Positions 32,983-42,836 of a DNA stretch of 64,000 nt are shown piece after piece (the stretch's first letter is position 1; each line of letters opens with the position of its first letter). The notes below the pieces were generated by a model that saw only the letters and a program-made list of their open reading frames with translations, searched no databases and was not told the DNA's origin. This stretch comes from Gammaproteobacteria bacterium. Its GTDB lineage: Bacteria > Pseudomonadota > Gammaproteobacteria > Ga0077536. Position numbers and translations under genes: made by a program. The stretch spans positions 26,153-90,152 of the forward strand of contig SHZM01000004.1 in assembly GCA_009692265.1 (NCBI GenBank). Direction: 5' to 3'.

Positions 32983-34615
32983 TGTATTTCTCGCGCAAGC
33001 GGTTCCTGATCTGAATCGCCGCCAGATTCAGCGACATGATGATGACCACTAACAGCAGCGCTGTCGCGTAAACGAGCGGGCGCGCGGCTTCGACGTTTGG
33101 GCTTTGGAAGCCGACGTCGTAGATATGAAACCCTAGATGCATGAACTTTCGGTCCAGGTGCAGAAAAGGAAAATCCGTATCCAACGGCAGCGACGGAGCG
33201 AGTTTTACCACCCCGACCATCATCAGCGGCGCGACTTCGCCGGCTGCCCGCGCCACGGCGAGAATTAAACCGGTCATCATCGCGGGAGTTGCCATCGGCA
33301 ACACCGTGCGCCAGAGAGTTTCAGCCTTGGTCGCGCCGAGCGCCAAGCTGCCTTCTCGAATCGCGCGGGGGATCCGGGTCAGGCCTTCTTCAGTCGCGAC
33401 AATCACCACCGGCACCGTTAGCAAGGCCAGGGTCAGCGACGACCACAGCAATCCCGGCGTACCAAAGGTTGGCGCGGGTAGTTTGTTTGAAAAGAAAATT
33501 TGATCGATCGAGCCGCCCAGGAAATACACGAAGAAGCCAAAACCGAACACCCCGTAGACCACCGATGGAACGCCCGCGAGATTATTCACCGCAATCCGAA
33601 TCGCGGCCGTCACCGGGCCGGGTCTGGCGTACTCGCGCAAATAGATCGCCGCGACCACGCCAAACGGTGTCGCCACGATGGACATCACGATCACCATGAG
33701 CACGGTACCGAAAATAGCCGGGAAGACCCCCCCCTCGGTATTCGCTTCGCGGGGTTCGTCGGTGGTGAATTCGGCGAGTTTTATCCCGTAGTGGCGCACC
33801 TTCTGCCACCACGACATCTGGTTCGGACGAAAAGCCCGCACGATGCTGCTGAGCGGAATGGCGGCTTCGGTCCCGTCGCTGGTGTGGGCAATCAATTTGT
33901 CGCGCTGGTTTTGCTTGCGTAGGTCGGCCAGCTTTTTGGTCAGGGCAGAAAACTGGGTCTGAAGATCGGCGCGCGAAGCGGCCGCCGTTGCTAGCGCCGC
34001 CGGGTCGTTCGCGCGTTCACGTTCGCGTAATCGCAGCCGTTCGATTTGATAATTGATGCCGCCGATTTCGTGGCGTTCAATTTGCGCAATTTCGGCGCGA
34101 AACGCGGCGCTTCGCGCTAATCGCTCGGCGACGGCGTCCCAGAGATTTTCTGTGACAACGGGGTCGTCGGCTTCGCGCAGGCTCTGCGCAAATCCGTAAA
34201 AGTTACCCCACTCTGAGCGTTCGGCAACGACAGCATCGCTCGGATACTCGAGTTTGGTGATTTCGGTTTCGGCGATCCAACGGAAATCGTTGCCGCTGAA
34301 GTCGCGATTACCGACTTTGATGAGATAGCGTGTAACCACGAGCATGTCGTCGGGGACTATGCCACCCGCATCACGCACGCGAGCGACGGCCACCGTTTCC
34401 TCGTCCACGATTTCGCCAAGCACCCGGGCGACCCCGCCGTCGACGAGTCTTAGCTCAAGCGCGGCGACCCGACCGGGCCAAAAATGCGCCAAGCCGTTCG
34501 CGCCGACCAAAATCAACAACCCGAACACCATGACCAAACTCAGGCTGACCGCGCCAGCGGTTAACCAGACCCAGGGTGTACCGCTCGCGACCCACTGTGG
34601 GAAATTCTGGCGCAT
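32966..34615 (-). CDS. pstA: Phosphate ABC transporter permease PstA
   Basis: 549 residues, the long gammaproteobacterial form. A first TM helix ([20 protein letters not shown]) is followed by a ~270-residue soluble insert with a charged coiled segment ([15 protein letters not shown]...[11 protein letters not shown]). The permease core follows, with [20 protein letters not shown], the EAA-like loop [20 protein letters not shown] and five or six helices. It pairs with PstC in the membrane. It starts three bases after pstC stops and overlaps pstB. Confidence 0.93.
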   Translation of the reverse strand: MRQNFPQWVASGTPWVWLTAGAVSLSLVMVFGLLILVGANGLAHFWPGRVAALELRLVDGGVARVLGEIVDEETVAVARVRDAGGIVPDDMLVVTRYLIKVGNRDFSGNDFRWIAETEITKLEYPSDAVVAERSEWGNFYGFAQSLREADDPVVTENLWDAVAERLARSAAFRAEIAQIERHEIGGINYQIERLRLRERERANDPAALATAAASRADLQTQFSALTKKLADLRKQNQRDKLIAHTSDGTEAAIPLSSIVRAFRPNQMSWWQKVRHYGIKLAEFTTDEPREANTEGGVFPAIFGTVLMVIVMSIVATPFGVVAAIYLREYARPGPVTAAIRIAVNNLAGVPSVVYGVFGFGFFVYFLGGSIDQIFFSNKLPAPTFGTPGLLWSSLTLALLTVPVVIVATEEGLTRIPRAIREGSLALGATKAETLWRTVLPMATPAMMTGLILAVARAAGEVAPLMMVGVVKLAPSLPLDTDFPFLHLDRKFMHLGFHIYDVGFQSPNVEAARPLVYATALLLVVIIMSLNLAAIQIRNRLREKYNAADH

Positions 34616-34618
34616 CGT

Positions 34619-36868
34619 CTACAAGTTGCCGTATTTAGTGCGCAAACGTTGGCGCACGACTTCCGCGATCGTATTAAAGACAAAGGTGACGGCGAACAGC
34701 ACCAGTGCCGCGAGGAATAAAATTCGATAATGGGTGCTGTTCACTTCGGATTCGGGCATTTCTACTGCGATATTGGCGGACAGTGCGCGGAAGCCCTGAA
34801 AGATATTCAGATCCATGATCGGGGTGTTGCCTGTCGACATCAACACAATCATCGTCTCGCCCACGGCTCGCCCCAGCCCGATCATCACCGCGGAAAAGAT
34901 TCCGGGGCTCGCGGTGAGTAACACCACGCGGGTCACGGTTTGCCAGGGCGTCGCGCCGAGCGCGAGCGAGCCGGTGGTGAGCTGTCGAGGGACGCCAAAC
35001 ACTGCGTCCTCGCTGATCGAATAGATATTCGGGATTACGGCAAAGCCCATCGCGATCCCGACTACCAGGGAATTGCGCTGATCGTAGGTGATGCCCAGCT
35101 CCTGGGCGAGCCAGAGCGGCAGGTTGCCATCAAACCACCACTGCTCCAAGGGCTGGCTTACCGTCATCGCGATCCACAAAGTCGCGCAGATGACCGGAAT
35201 TAACAGCAGGGTTTCGGTGCCGTCCGGGAGTCGCTGCTGGAAGGTGTCCGGTAGGCGCGACCAACACCACGCCGAAAAAAAGATCACGAACGGGAATAGG
35301 AATGTCGCGCCGAGTACGCCGATCAGATGAGTCTCGATCAGCGGTGCAAGCCACAGGCCAGCGAGGAAGCCCAAAATTACCGTCGGCAACGCGGCCATGA
35401 TTTCGATCGAGGGTTTCACGATCATGCGCAGTCGGGATTGCATGAAATAGGCGGTATAAATTGCACCGAAGATCGCAATCGGGATCGCAAAAAGCATCGC
35501 ATAAAACGCTGCCTTGATCGTGCCGAAGGCCAGCGGTGTCAAACTGAACTTCGGTTCAAAATCGCTACTCGCCGAGGACGACTGCCACAGATATTCGGGT
35601 TGCGCCCGCCCTTCGTACCACACCTTCCCCCACAGCGCTCGCCACGACACTTCTGGATGCTTGTTCGACACTTCGAAGGTATGCAAACGCTGCTCGTTAT
35701 CGAGGATCGCCAACGCATCGGCGCGGGGTGCGATCGCCAACCCGCGCGGCCCGGCCACTAAGGTGGGTTTCACTAACAAGGTGCGCTTGGCGGTCGCATG
35801 AAAGATCCCGAGGTTGCCCTTCGCATCGAGCGCGATAAAGCCCTTGCGCGAATACTCCGGGGCTAGTTGCGTAATCGGGCCGGCGAGACTGCTGAACGTA
35901 CGGACCCGTGTGAGTCGGTAGTTATTTTCGTTGTCGCGCACGGGAAACCACTGTGTGATTCGGCCCTTGCTGTCACCGATCAATAACGAAATGCCGCTGC
36001 TCAGGAAGCTGGCGGCGGTTATGGTTGTGCCGGCGGGTACGACCCGGAGTTCTTCGACGATTTTCGGCGCGGTCTTATCGCGAATGTCGTAAAAGCTGAT
36101 GTGCCCCTTTTTGGAGAGCAGGTACAGTTCATTTTGATCTATATCCATTAAGGCATAGGCGATATCCGACGCCGCAACCGAAATCTCAACCTGGGTTTGT
36201 TCGAGACTTGATTCGTCGCCGAGCAGGGATTCAACCTTCGCGAGATGCGTTAGGTAAAGAGTGTGGCGATCGGTCAGCGCCGCAATCGTTGCCGTGCTGT
36301 CGTTCGCCTCCGCGGTAATCACGGTGATGGGCAACTCGCTTGGCGCGGCACGGATGGGGGTCGCGCCGAACGGAAAAATTACTTCAGGCTGAGTAATTCT
36401 TCGATTCTCGGTAAAGCTCACGTGATAGGCGGCGCGCGCCAATACGGCTTCGCCGGAGTCGAGTGCCAGTGTCAAGGTCTGCGAGCCATGGTTCGGAGCA
36501 TTCAGCAGCGTGAGCCGCGCGCCGGCGGGGAGAAGATCGCCTGCACCAAGCTTCGTGCCATCACTGGTTTGGAAAAACCGATAACGCCCTTGGGCGCTCA
36601 GTGCGAAGCCGATGTCGGCGTACTCGTTCAGCGCAAGGTGAACGACGTCCGTGACGGGGAACTCGACTGTACTGCGAGGTGCCAGAGTTGCTCCGCGAAA
36701 TAACGGCACCACGACCCATAACAGGAAGAAGAAGATCGTCACGATCGCGACGATGACGGTGACCCCTCCGATGGCCATCGTTGCGCCGAACAGGCGATCT
36801 TTGAGCATCCGGCGCCCACGGTGCTGCAATTCGGCCTTTCCGAGTGCGGATAAAAGGACGTCGGTCAC
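34619..36868 (-). CDS. pstC: Phosphate ABC transporter permease PstC (large form)
   Basis: About 749 residues if the GTG at 36868 is the start; a TTG at 36928 would add 20 more. An amphipathic leader ends RRMLKDRLFGATMAIGGV. A TM helix (VTVIVAIVTIFFFLLWVVVP) is followed by a ~370-residue periplasmic or soluble insert with beta-strand repeats that includes KGRITQWFPV, then the permease core (AFYAMLFAIPIAIFGAIYTAY and the EAA-like loop [19 protein letters not shown]). Such large PstC proteins are known from gammaproteobacteria. No good ribosome site discriminates the starts. It follows pstS after a strong hairpin. Confidence 0.9.
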   Translation of the reverse strand: MTDVLLSALGKAELQHRGRRMLKDRLFGATMAIGGVTVIVAIVTIFFFLLWVVVPLFRGATLAPRSTVEFPVTDVVHLALNEYADIGFALSAQGRYRFFQTSDGTKLGAGDLLPAGARLTLLNAPNHGSQTLTLALDSGEAVLARAAYHVSFTENRRITQPEVIFPFGATPIRAAPSELPITVITAEANDSTATIAALTDRHTLYLTHLAKVESLLGDESSLEQTQVEISVAASDIAYALMDIDQNELYLLSKKGHISFYDIRDKTAPKIVEELRVVPAGTTITAASFLSSGISLLIGDSKGRITQWFPVRDNENNYRLTRVRTFSSLAGPITQLAPEYSRKGFIALDAKGNLGIFHATAKRTLLVKPTLVAGPRGLAIAPRADALAILDNEQRLHTFEVSNKHPEVSWRALWGKVWYEGRAQPEYLWQSSSASSDFEPKFSLTPLAFGTIKAAFYAMLFAIPIAIFGAIYTAYFMQSRLRMIVKPSIEIMAALPTVILGFLAGLWLAPLIETHLIGVLGATFLFPFVIFFSAWCWSRLPDTFQQRLPDGTETLLLIPVICATLWIAMTVSQPLEQWWFDGNLPLWLAQELGITYDQRNSLVVGIAMGFAVIPNIYSISEDAVFGVPRQLTTGSLALGATPWQTVTRVVLLTASPGIFSAVMIGLGRAVGETMIVLMSTGNTPIMDLNIFQGFRALSANIAVEMPESEVNSTHYRILFLAALVLFAVTFVFNTIAEVVRQRLRTKYGNL

Positions 36869-36985
36869 TAAGGGTAGGCCTAATTTAGATTCTATTTCAT
36901 TACGTGGCGCGAGGGCCGTCGCTCCCAAGGAGCGCCATTATGAACAAACGCTGGCCACGATGTCGCCGAGTCGCCCTCAGGGATG

Positions 36986-37027
36986 CGGAGACTCGAACCG
37001 CCCCGCTACAACCGGTTCGAGTCTCCG
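36986..37027 (-). terminator. Intercistronic hairpin between pstS and pstC
   Basis: A perfect 15-bp stem, CGGAGACTCGAACCG with CGGTTCGAGTCTCCG, and a 12-base loop. It lies 14 bases after the pstS stop. No T-run follows. It probably stabilises or attenuates the message so that the binding protein is made in excess over the membrane parts. Confidence 0.75.
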
Positions 37028-37040
37028 GTAAGGCGCCCGA

Positions 37041-38033
37041 TTACGAACCTATACTGCTGAGGTACTTTTCGGCAACTTTCACGGGTAACGGAATGTAGCC
37101 GTCCTTTATGACAGTGTTTTGACCAACTTTCGATAACACCATCCGAATGAATTCCACTTCCAGGGGTGGGAGCGCTTGATTTGGTTGTTTGTTAACATAG
37201 ATAAATAAGAATCTAGATAGCGGGTACTTACCTGATAGGGCGTTATCTTTGCTTGGCTCGACGAACTCGCCACCGGTCTTCTTTGCCAGCGGCACCATTT
37301 TGACCCCTGAAGTCCGGTAGCCCTCTCCCGAATAGCCGATGGCGTTGATGGATTTCGTGATCCCTTGGACCACCGACGCCGACCCTGGTTGTTCGTTAAC
37401 CGTATTCTTGTAGTCGCCCTTACACAGCGCGAACTCCTTGAAGTAGCCGTAGGTTCCGGACACCGAGTTACGGCCGAATAACTGAATATTCTGACTCGCG
37501 AGTTCGCCCGCGACCTCAAGGTCACCCCAGGTTGTCACGTCGCGGTCATAACCACATAACCGCGTTGCGGAGAAGATCGCATCGACCTGCGGGATCGAAA
37601 GGCCTTGGAGTGGATTGTCCTTGTGGACAAAGATCGCTAAGGCATCAACGGCAACGGGGATGGCGGTTGGTTTATAACCGTACTTCCCCTCGAACGACGT
37701 GACTTCTTCACTCTTCATTTGGCGGCTCATCGGACCGAGATTCGCGGTCCCCTCGGTCAGGGCCGGCGGCGCGGTACTGGAGCCGGCGGCTTGGATTTGG
37801 ACATGCACATTCGGATAGAGCTTTTTGAATTCCTCAGCCCACAAGGTCATCAGATTCGCCAAGGTGTCGGAGCCGACGCTGGAGAGGTTGCCGGAAACAC
37901 CGCTGACGGTTGCGTAATCCGGGAGCCCGGGATCAACCGTATCGACCGGAGCTTCCGCCTGCGTCGCTTGGCCAAAAGCCAGTAGCAAGCCCAGGGTGCA
38001 CGCGTGCGCGACCTGTTGTTTCATTCGTGACAT
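37041..38033 (-). CDS. pstS: Phosphate-binding periplasmic protein PstS
   Basis: 330 residues from the ATG at 38033, chosen for GGGGAG 9 bases upstream. Signal peptide [23 protein letters not shown]. The mature part has the phosphate site segments [49 protein letters not shown] and [15 protein letters not shown]. It captures phosphate in the periplasm and hands it to PstCA. The mature protein is of the PstS type seen in Pseudomonas-like bacteria, about 300 residues. It is the first gene of the operon and has a Pho box in front. Confidence 0.95.
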   Translation of the reverse strand: MSRMKQQVAHACTLGLLLAFGQATQAEAPVDTVDPGLPDYATVSGVSGNLSSVGSDTLANLMTLWAEEFKKLYPNVHVQIQAAGSSTAPPALTEGTANLGPMSRQMKSEEVTSFEGKYGYKPTAIPVAVDALAIFVHKDNPLQGLSIPQVDAIFSATRLCGYDRDVTTWGDLEVAGELASQNIQLFGRNSVSGTYGYFKEFALCKGDYKNTVNEQPGSASVVQGITKSINAIGYSGEGYRTSGVKMVPLAKKTGGEFVEPSKDNALSGKYPLSRFLFIYVNKQPNQALPPLEVEFIRMVLSKVGQNTVIKDGYIPLPVKVAEKYLSSIGS

Positions 38034-38096
38034 CGAGAATCTCCCCAAGTGATCTAGGCCCGACCGGGCAACCGTGCGGCATTGTCGAACTGGATT

Positions 38097-38114
38097 ATGA
38101 CAAGTAGATGACAT
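38097..38114 (-). promoter_or_regulatory. Pho box (PhoB binding site) of the pst operon
   Basis: Minus strand: two TGTCAT units with an 11-base period (ATGTCATCTACTTGTCATAA spans the site), close to the CTGTCAT-N4-CTGTCAT consensus. It lies about 65 bases upstream of pstS and reaches the stop of the upstream methyltransferase gene. PhoB binding under phosphate starvation is inferred from the match. Confidence 0.8.
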
Positions 38115-38951
38115 CTACTTAAGCGCGACGAGGTAGGCGATCCACCCTGCGTCGGGATCGGCGCTGGTCACAGGTTGAAAATTGCCATCCCCATCCTCCG
38201 CCTCCGCATCCCACCCCTGCCAGTAGACTAAAGTTGTACTGAATCCCGCCTCGGACAAGACCTCTTGGATCTCGGGCAGGGTCCACAACCGCCAGTCATA
38301 CGTGAAGGCGTGGTCGAGTTTTGACCCGTCTGGAAAGCGGTAATGAATATGGCAACGCAGATCGCCGTTGACGGGGTTATAGCTCGCCTGGTCCCAAATA
38401 TACGTAAAACGAGCAAGCTCGCGGCGTTCGCGCAGTACCCGAAAGGCGTCGTAGCCGCCAAAGCAATCCAGGATAAACGCGCCATCCTTCGCGAGCCCTG
38501 AACGGGTCGAGCGAAAGTACTCGCGCAAGCTCGCGCGGGTTTTAAAGATCCAGTAGCTGAAATTCATCGCTAGCACGAGATCCTGGCCCGGGGTCTTGGT
38601 TTTCAGCACATCGCCTTCAATCAAGGTCAGGCGTTGACCTTCGCCAGGAGTCAGGCGACTCACGTTGTGCGCGAGCCCCCAAGTCAGCACACCGGGATCG
38701 AGATCAACTCCGCAGGCATGATGAAGTCGACCTCGACGTACCCACTCGGTAGCCACACTCGCGGTGCCACAGAAGTCCTCACGCAGGGTGCGGGCGGCAC
38801 GGCCGCGCAGCGCGCGAAAAGTTGATTCGACGAAATCGAGTTCACTCGCGGAGTCCTGGACGGAGTTCTCGTATAAGCGGTGCTTATCGGCCCGTTCGGC
38901 CATGGTAGTCGCGCGAGTCGCGTGGCGCTTGGTGGTACGAGTTACGCTCAT
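38115..38951 (-). CDS. Class I SAM-dependent methyltransferase
   Basis: 278 residues. SAM fold: the loop REDFCGTASVATEWV near residues 57-71, the acidic end of strand 2 CGVDLDPGVL, and LVLAMNFSYWIF around strand 4. The first 30 residues are basic and may be an over-long start; MAERADKH at 38903 is an alternative. Target unknown. It is upstream of pstS and shares the strand, but the Pho box in between argues for separate transcription. Confidence 0.8.
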   Translation of the reverse strand: MSVTRTTKRHATRATTMAERADKHRLYENSVQDSASELDFVESTFRALRGRAARTLREDFCGTASVATEWVRRGRLHHACGVDLDPGVLTWGLAHNVSRLTPGEGQRLTLIEGDVLKTKTPGQDLVLAMNFSYWIFKTRASLREYFRSTRSGLAKDGAFILDCFGGYDAFRVLRERRELARFTYIWDQASYNPVNGDLRCHIHYRFPDGSKLDHAFTYDWRLWTLPEIQEVLSEAGFSTTLVYWQGWDAEAEDGDGNFQPVTSADPDAGWIAYLVALK

Positions 38952-39030
38952 TCTTGGTCTTATGCCCGTTATACTGAACTTTGAAGAAGGGGGCGCATCT
39001 TAATCAGCGCATACGCCCGAGACCAGCCCT

Positions 39031-41103
39031 ATGGACGCTAAAACATTCGACACGACCGACCCCGCTCTTTATATCAATCGCGAGCTTTCCCTGCTCGCCT
39101 TCAATCGTCGCGTGCTTGAACAAGCTAAAGATGAGAGCAATCCGCTGCTTGAACGCCTGCGTTACCTGTGTATCGCGAGCAGTAATCTCGATGAGTTTTT
39201 TGAAATCCGCGTCGCCGGCCTAAAGGAACAAGTCGCCCTCCAGGCGGCACGGGTCGGGCCTGATCAGCTCAGCCCCGCTGACCAATTACGGCGCATCAGC
39301 GAAATTGCCCACGCGCTGGTCGCCGAGCAATATCAGATGCTCAATGAGTTACTGACCCCGCAGCTCGCGGCGGAAGGGATCCTGTTCTTAAGGCGCGGTG
39401 AATGGAACGCGCGTCAGGCACGCTGGGTAAAGCGCTATTTTTATCGCGAATTGCTGCCGGTGCTGAGCCCGATCGGGCTCGACCCTTCGCATCCGTTCCC
39501 GCGAATTCTGAATAAAAGCCTCAATTTTCTAGTGTCGCTGGAAGGCACCGATGCCTTCGGCCGTAACAGTGCGATCGCCATCGTGCAGGCGCCGCGCGCA
39601 CTACCGCGTGTGGTCAACGTTCCGCCCGAGCACGCCGCACATGCGCATGAGTTTGTGTTTTTGTCGTCGATTATCCACGCCCATGTCGATGATTTGTTTC
39701 CCGGGATGCAAGTCACTGGCTGTTATCAGTTTCGGGTAACCCGCAATAGCGAATTGTTTGTCGAAGACGAGGACGTGGATGATCTCTTGCTCGCACTGGA
39801 AGGCGAATTGCATCAGCGTCGATTTGGAGATGCGGTACGCCTTGAAGTCGCCGACGGCTGCCCAGCGGAAATGATTAGCCTGCTCCAGCACGAATTCAAT
39901 CTCGGCCCCGATGATATTTTTCAGTGCAATGGCCCGGTTAATCTCACCCGCTTGATGACGGTCCCGGACATGCTCGATCGGCCAAAGCTGAAATTTCCGG
40001 TGTTCACTCCGAGTCGGCCACGCCGACTGCCGATGAATTCTGACCTGTTCGCCACCATTCGGCGCGGCGACTTACTCCTGCACCATCCGTTTGAGTCTTT
40101 TGCGCCGGTGGTGGAATTACTGCGCCAAGCCGCCGCCGATCCCGACGTGCTCGTGATCCGACAGACGCTATATCGCACCGGCGCTGATTCCCCGATCGTC
40201 AAAGCCCTGGTCGATGCCGCACGCGCGGGGAAAGAAGTGACAGTGATCATCGAGCTTAAAGCACGCTTCGATGAACAAGCGAATATCGAACTCGCGACCG
40301 ATCTTCAGGAAGCTGGCGCGCACGTGGTCTATGGTGTCGTCGGGTTTAAAACACACTCCAAAATGATTTTGATTCTGCGCCGCGAGGGCAAGCTGCTGCG
40401 TCGCTACGTGCACCTCGCAACGGGCAACTACCATCCACGTACCGCACGGCAGTACACCGATATTGGCTTATTCACCTGTGATCACCTCATGGGTGTTGAC
40501 GTCCAGAAGATATTCCATCAACTCACGGCGCCGGGCCGCGCCGGGAAGCTGAAAAAACTGATTCAGTCGCCTTTTAATTTTCATAACAAGATCATCGAAC
40601 TCATTGAGCGCGAAACGGCCCACGCTCAAACTGGGAGACCCGCCCGGATCATCGCCAAAATGAATGCGTTGCTCGAGGTCAATGTGATCGCCGCGCTCTA
40701 CAAAGCCTCGCGCGCCGGGGTCAAAATCGATCTCATCGTACGCGGCATCTGCGCCTTGCGGCCGGGGATTGCAGGGATTTCGGAGAACATTCGGGTGCGC
40801 TCCATTGTCGGCCGCTTTCTCGAACACAGCCGGGTGTTCTATTTCCAACACGACACCGCGAAAGAAGTGTACTTGTCGAGCGGCGACTGGATGGGGCGCA
40901 ATTTCTTCAATCGCATAGAAGTCTGTTTCCCGATCGAAGATAAGCGGCTGCGCGATCGCGTAATCAAGGAAGGCCTGGAGATCTATCTGGTAGACAACGC
41001 GCGCGCGTGGTCGTTACAAAGCGACGGTAACTACTATCGAGTAAAAGCTGGCGCGAAACAGCGCGATGCGCAACTGCAGTTGCTGGAACAGCTCTGCGAA
41101 TGA
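39031..41103 (+). CDS. ppk1: Polyphosphate kinase 1
   Basis: 690 residues. N-domain YINRELSLLAFNRRVLEQA, head domain, and the two phospholipase-D-like catalytic domains. The autophosphorylated His lies in KLLRRYVHLATGNYHPRTA, and a second essential His lies downstream in the region SIVGRFLEHSRVFYF. It reversibly makes polyphosphate from ATP. It is divergent from the methyltransferase and, with ppx convergent behind it, forms a polyphosphate module next to the phosphate importer. Confidence 0.96.
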   Translation: MDAKTFDTTDPALYINRELSLLAFNRRVLEQAKDESNPLLERLRYLCIASSNLDEFFEIRVAGLKEQVALQAARVGPDQLSPADQLRRISEIAHALVAEQYQMLNELLTPQLAAEGILFLRRGEWNARQARWVKRYFYRELLPVLSPIGLDPSHPFPRILNKSLNFLVSLEGTDAFGRNSAIAIVQAPRALPRVVNVPPEHAAHAHEFVFLSSIIHAHVDDLFPGMQVTGCYQFRVTRNSELFVEDEDVDDLLLALEGELHQRRFGDAVRLEVADGCPAEMISLLQHEFNLGPDDIFQCNGPVNLTRLMTVPDMLDRPKLKFPVFTPSRPRRLPMNSDLFATIRRGDLLLHHPFESFAPVVELLRQAAADPDVLVIRQTLYRTGADSPIVKALVDAARAGKEVTVIIELKARFDEQANIELATDLQEAGAHVVYGVVGFKTHSKMILILRREGKLLRRYVHLATGNYHPRTARQYTDIGLFTCDHLMGVDVQKIFHQLTAPGRAGKLKKLIQSPFNFHNKIIELIERETAHAQTGRPARIIAKMNALLEVNVIAALYKASRAGVKIDLIVRGICALRPGIAGISENIRVRSIVGRFLEHSRVFYFQHDTAKEVYLSSGDWMGRNFFNRIEVCFPIEDKRLRDRVIKEGLEIYLVDNARAWSLQSDGNYYRVKAGAKQRDAQLQLLEQLCE

Positions 41104-41130
41104 TGCGCGGAGAGGCGCTGAGATCAGCGC

Positions 41131-42615
41131 TTACTTGAGCTTGAGCTTGAACCCGACTGCCTTGAGGTAACTTGCTTCCTGCTCGAGGTCCGCGGCGACC
41201 AAGGCGTGATCGTCCAACCATTTTTTCGGCAGGCCGAGTTTTAAAGCGACACCCTCGACCTTGAGCGACACTGCCGGGATCGGTTCGGCGCGACGCGCTC
41301 GGTGCAAGACCACGGAAAGCCGCAATAAAACCCCCAATTTTGGAAGCAGCACTTGATCTTCCTCGCTGAGCAGGGCGAGATCGGCCAGCGGATACTTGCG
41401 ACGATGCGCGCGAACGAGGAATGCCAGGCGCCGTTGCTCGCCCCGCGAAAAGCCCGGCATGTCGAGGTGCTGCAAGAGATAGGCACCGTGCTTGTGGTAC
41501 TGCGAGTGCGAGACGGTCGTCCCGATCTCGTGCAGACTCGCGGCCCAACCGAGCAGATTCCCGTGTTCTTCCGAATCTAATCCCCAGTACTCGATAACCT
41601 GCGCGAATAACGCGCGCGCGCTCGCCGCGATCCGCGTGACGTGCTGGCGGTCGACCGTAAAGCGTTGTATCAAATGCGTGACCGTGTGCGCTCGTGCGTC
41701 CTCATGATGGATGCGCCCCATCAAGTCATAGAGCACCCCTTCACGCAGTGCGCTATCGGAGATCCGCATCGCGTCGATGCCGATTTCTTCAAACGCACCG
41801 AGCGCGATGGCGCAGCCACCAACAAAGACCGGGCGACGATCGTCGCGAATTTTAAGTTCGGCTAAGGCGCCGATGGTGCCGAGATCGAGCACCGCCTGAC
41901 GAAGCTTGCGTAAGCCAGGAAGGGTGATTCCTTCATCACTCCAGCCATGCGTGGACAGCGCCTCAGCAATCGCGATCAAACTTCCCGAGGCACCTATCGC
42001 GGATTGCCAGCCGTGGCTACGAAACGCTTCCTCGATCGGCTCGAACTCCTGGCGGGCCGCGATTTCGGCAGCACGAAAGCGTTTAGCATCGATGCGTCCA
42101 TCACCAAAGAAGCGCTCGGTCATACTCACACAGCCTATGTGCAGACTTTCCATCGCGAGTGGTTCAAAGCGCTGACCGATGATGAGCTCAGTGCTGCCAC
42201 CGCCGATGTCCATGACCAGCCGCATATCGCTGGCTTCGGCGAGGCCGTGGGCAACGCCGAGATAAATGAGGCGCGCTTCCTCAATCCCGGACACCACATC
42301 AATGGGATGGCCTAAGGCGGCTTCGGCTTCGCGCATGAAGCTGCTGGCGTTGCGCGCGCGCCGTAAGGCGTTGGTTCCTACGGCCCGCACCGCGGCGTGC
42401 GGTAAGTGACGAACCCGTTCACCGAAGCGCTCCATACACCCGAGTGCGCGGTCCATCGCAGCTTCGGTAAGGCAGCTATCGGAATCCATGCCAGCCGCGA
42501 GTCGAACGGCTTCCCGCATCCGGTCCAAGACTTTGAATCGACCGTTCTGCGGCTCGGCTACGATGAGATGAAAGCTATTGGAACCAAGGTCGATCGCGGC
42601 GATGGGCTGTGGCAT
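41131..42615 (-). CDS. ppx: Exopolyphosphatase (Ppx/GppA family)
   Basis: 494 residues from the ATG at 42615 (MPQPIAAIDLGSNSFHLIV, the acetate-kinase-like phosphate-1 motif). The phosphate-2 loop VMDIGGGSTELIIG lies near residue 150. The C-terminal part has an HD-like helical domain (WAASLHEIGTTVSHSQYHKHG) that is typical of long Ppx. An upstream ATG adds 39 unlikely residues. It breaks polyphosphate to phosphate, or pppGpp to ppGpp. Convergent with ppk1, 27 bases between the stops. Confidence 0.93.
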   Translation of the reverse strand: MPQPIAAIDLGSNSFHLIVAEPQNGRFKVLDRMREAVRLAAGMDSDSCLTEAAMDRALGCMERFGERVRHLPHAAVRAVGTNALRRARNASSFMREAEAALGHPIDVVSGIEEARLIYLGVAHGLAEASDMRLVMDIGGGSTELIIGQRFEPLAMESLHIGCVSMTERFFGDGRIDAKRFRAAEIAARQEFEPIEEAFRSHGWQSAIGASGSLIAIAEALSTHGWSDEGITLPGLRKLRQAVLDLGTIGALAELKIRDDRRPVFVGGCAIALGAFEEIGIDAMRISDSALREGVLYDLMGRIHHEDARAHTVTHLIQRFTVDRQHVTRIAASARALFAQVIEYWGLDSEEHGNLLGWAASLHEIGTTVSHSQYHKHGAYLLQHLDMPGFSRGEQRRLAFLVRAHRRKYPLADLALLSEEDQVLLPKLGVLLRLSVVLHRARRAEPIPAVSLKVEGVALKLGLPKKWLDDHALVAADLEQEASYLKAVGFKLKLK

Positions 42616-42798
42616 GGAATCGCTTTTTACAGAATTCAGAGGATCGCGACGCGATATGCCGCGCGGCACCGGATTATAGCGATTAAGGTCTAAAGCCCGC
42701 ATCGGGCAATGCCTCCACGATTCACCTTGCATTAATAGCGGCTCGCGATAACGGTTTCATTAGAACGTCCCACTAACGCTCGATCGCATTGCCGTGCG

Positions 42799-42804
42799 TA
42801 TAAT
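42799..42804 (+). promoter_or_regulatory. Candidate -10 box of typA
   Basis: TATAAT, a perfect -10 hexamer, 32 bases upstream of the typA start. No good -35 hexamer is found 16-18 bases before it. Confidence 0.45.
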
Positions 42805-42836
42805 GGCGCCCTTTTTCGCCCGACCGGACCCCCCTC

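Noticed and set aside
36986-37027. tRNA-like T-arm sequence (GGTTCGAGTCTCC)
   Set aside because: No acceptor, D or anticodon arm fits around it. The segment is fully explained by a 15-bp inverted repeat after pstS.
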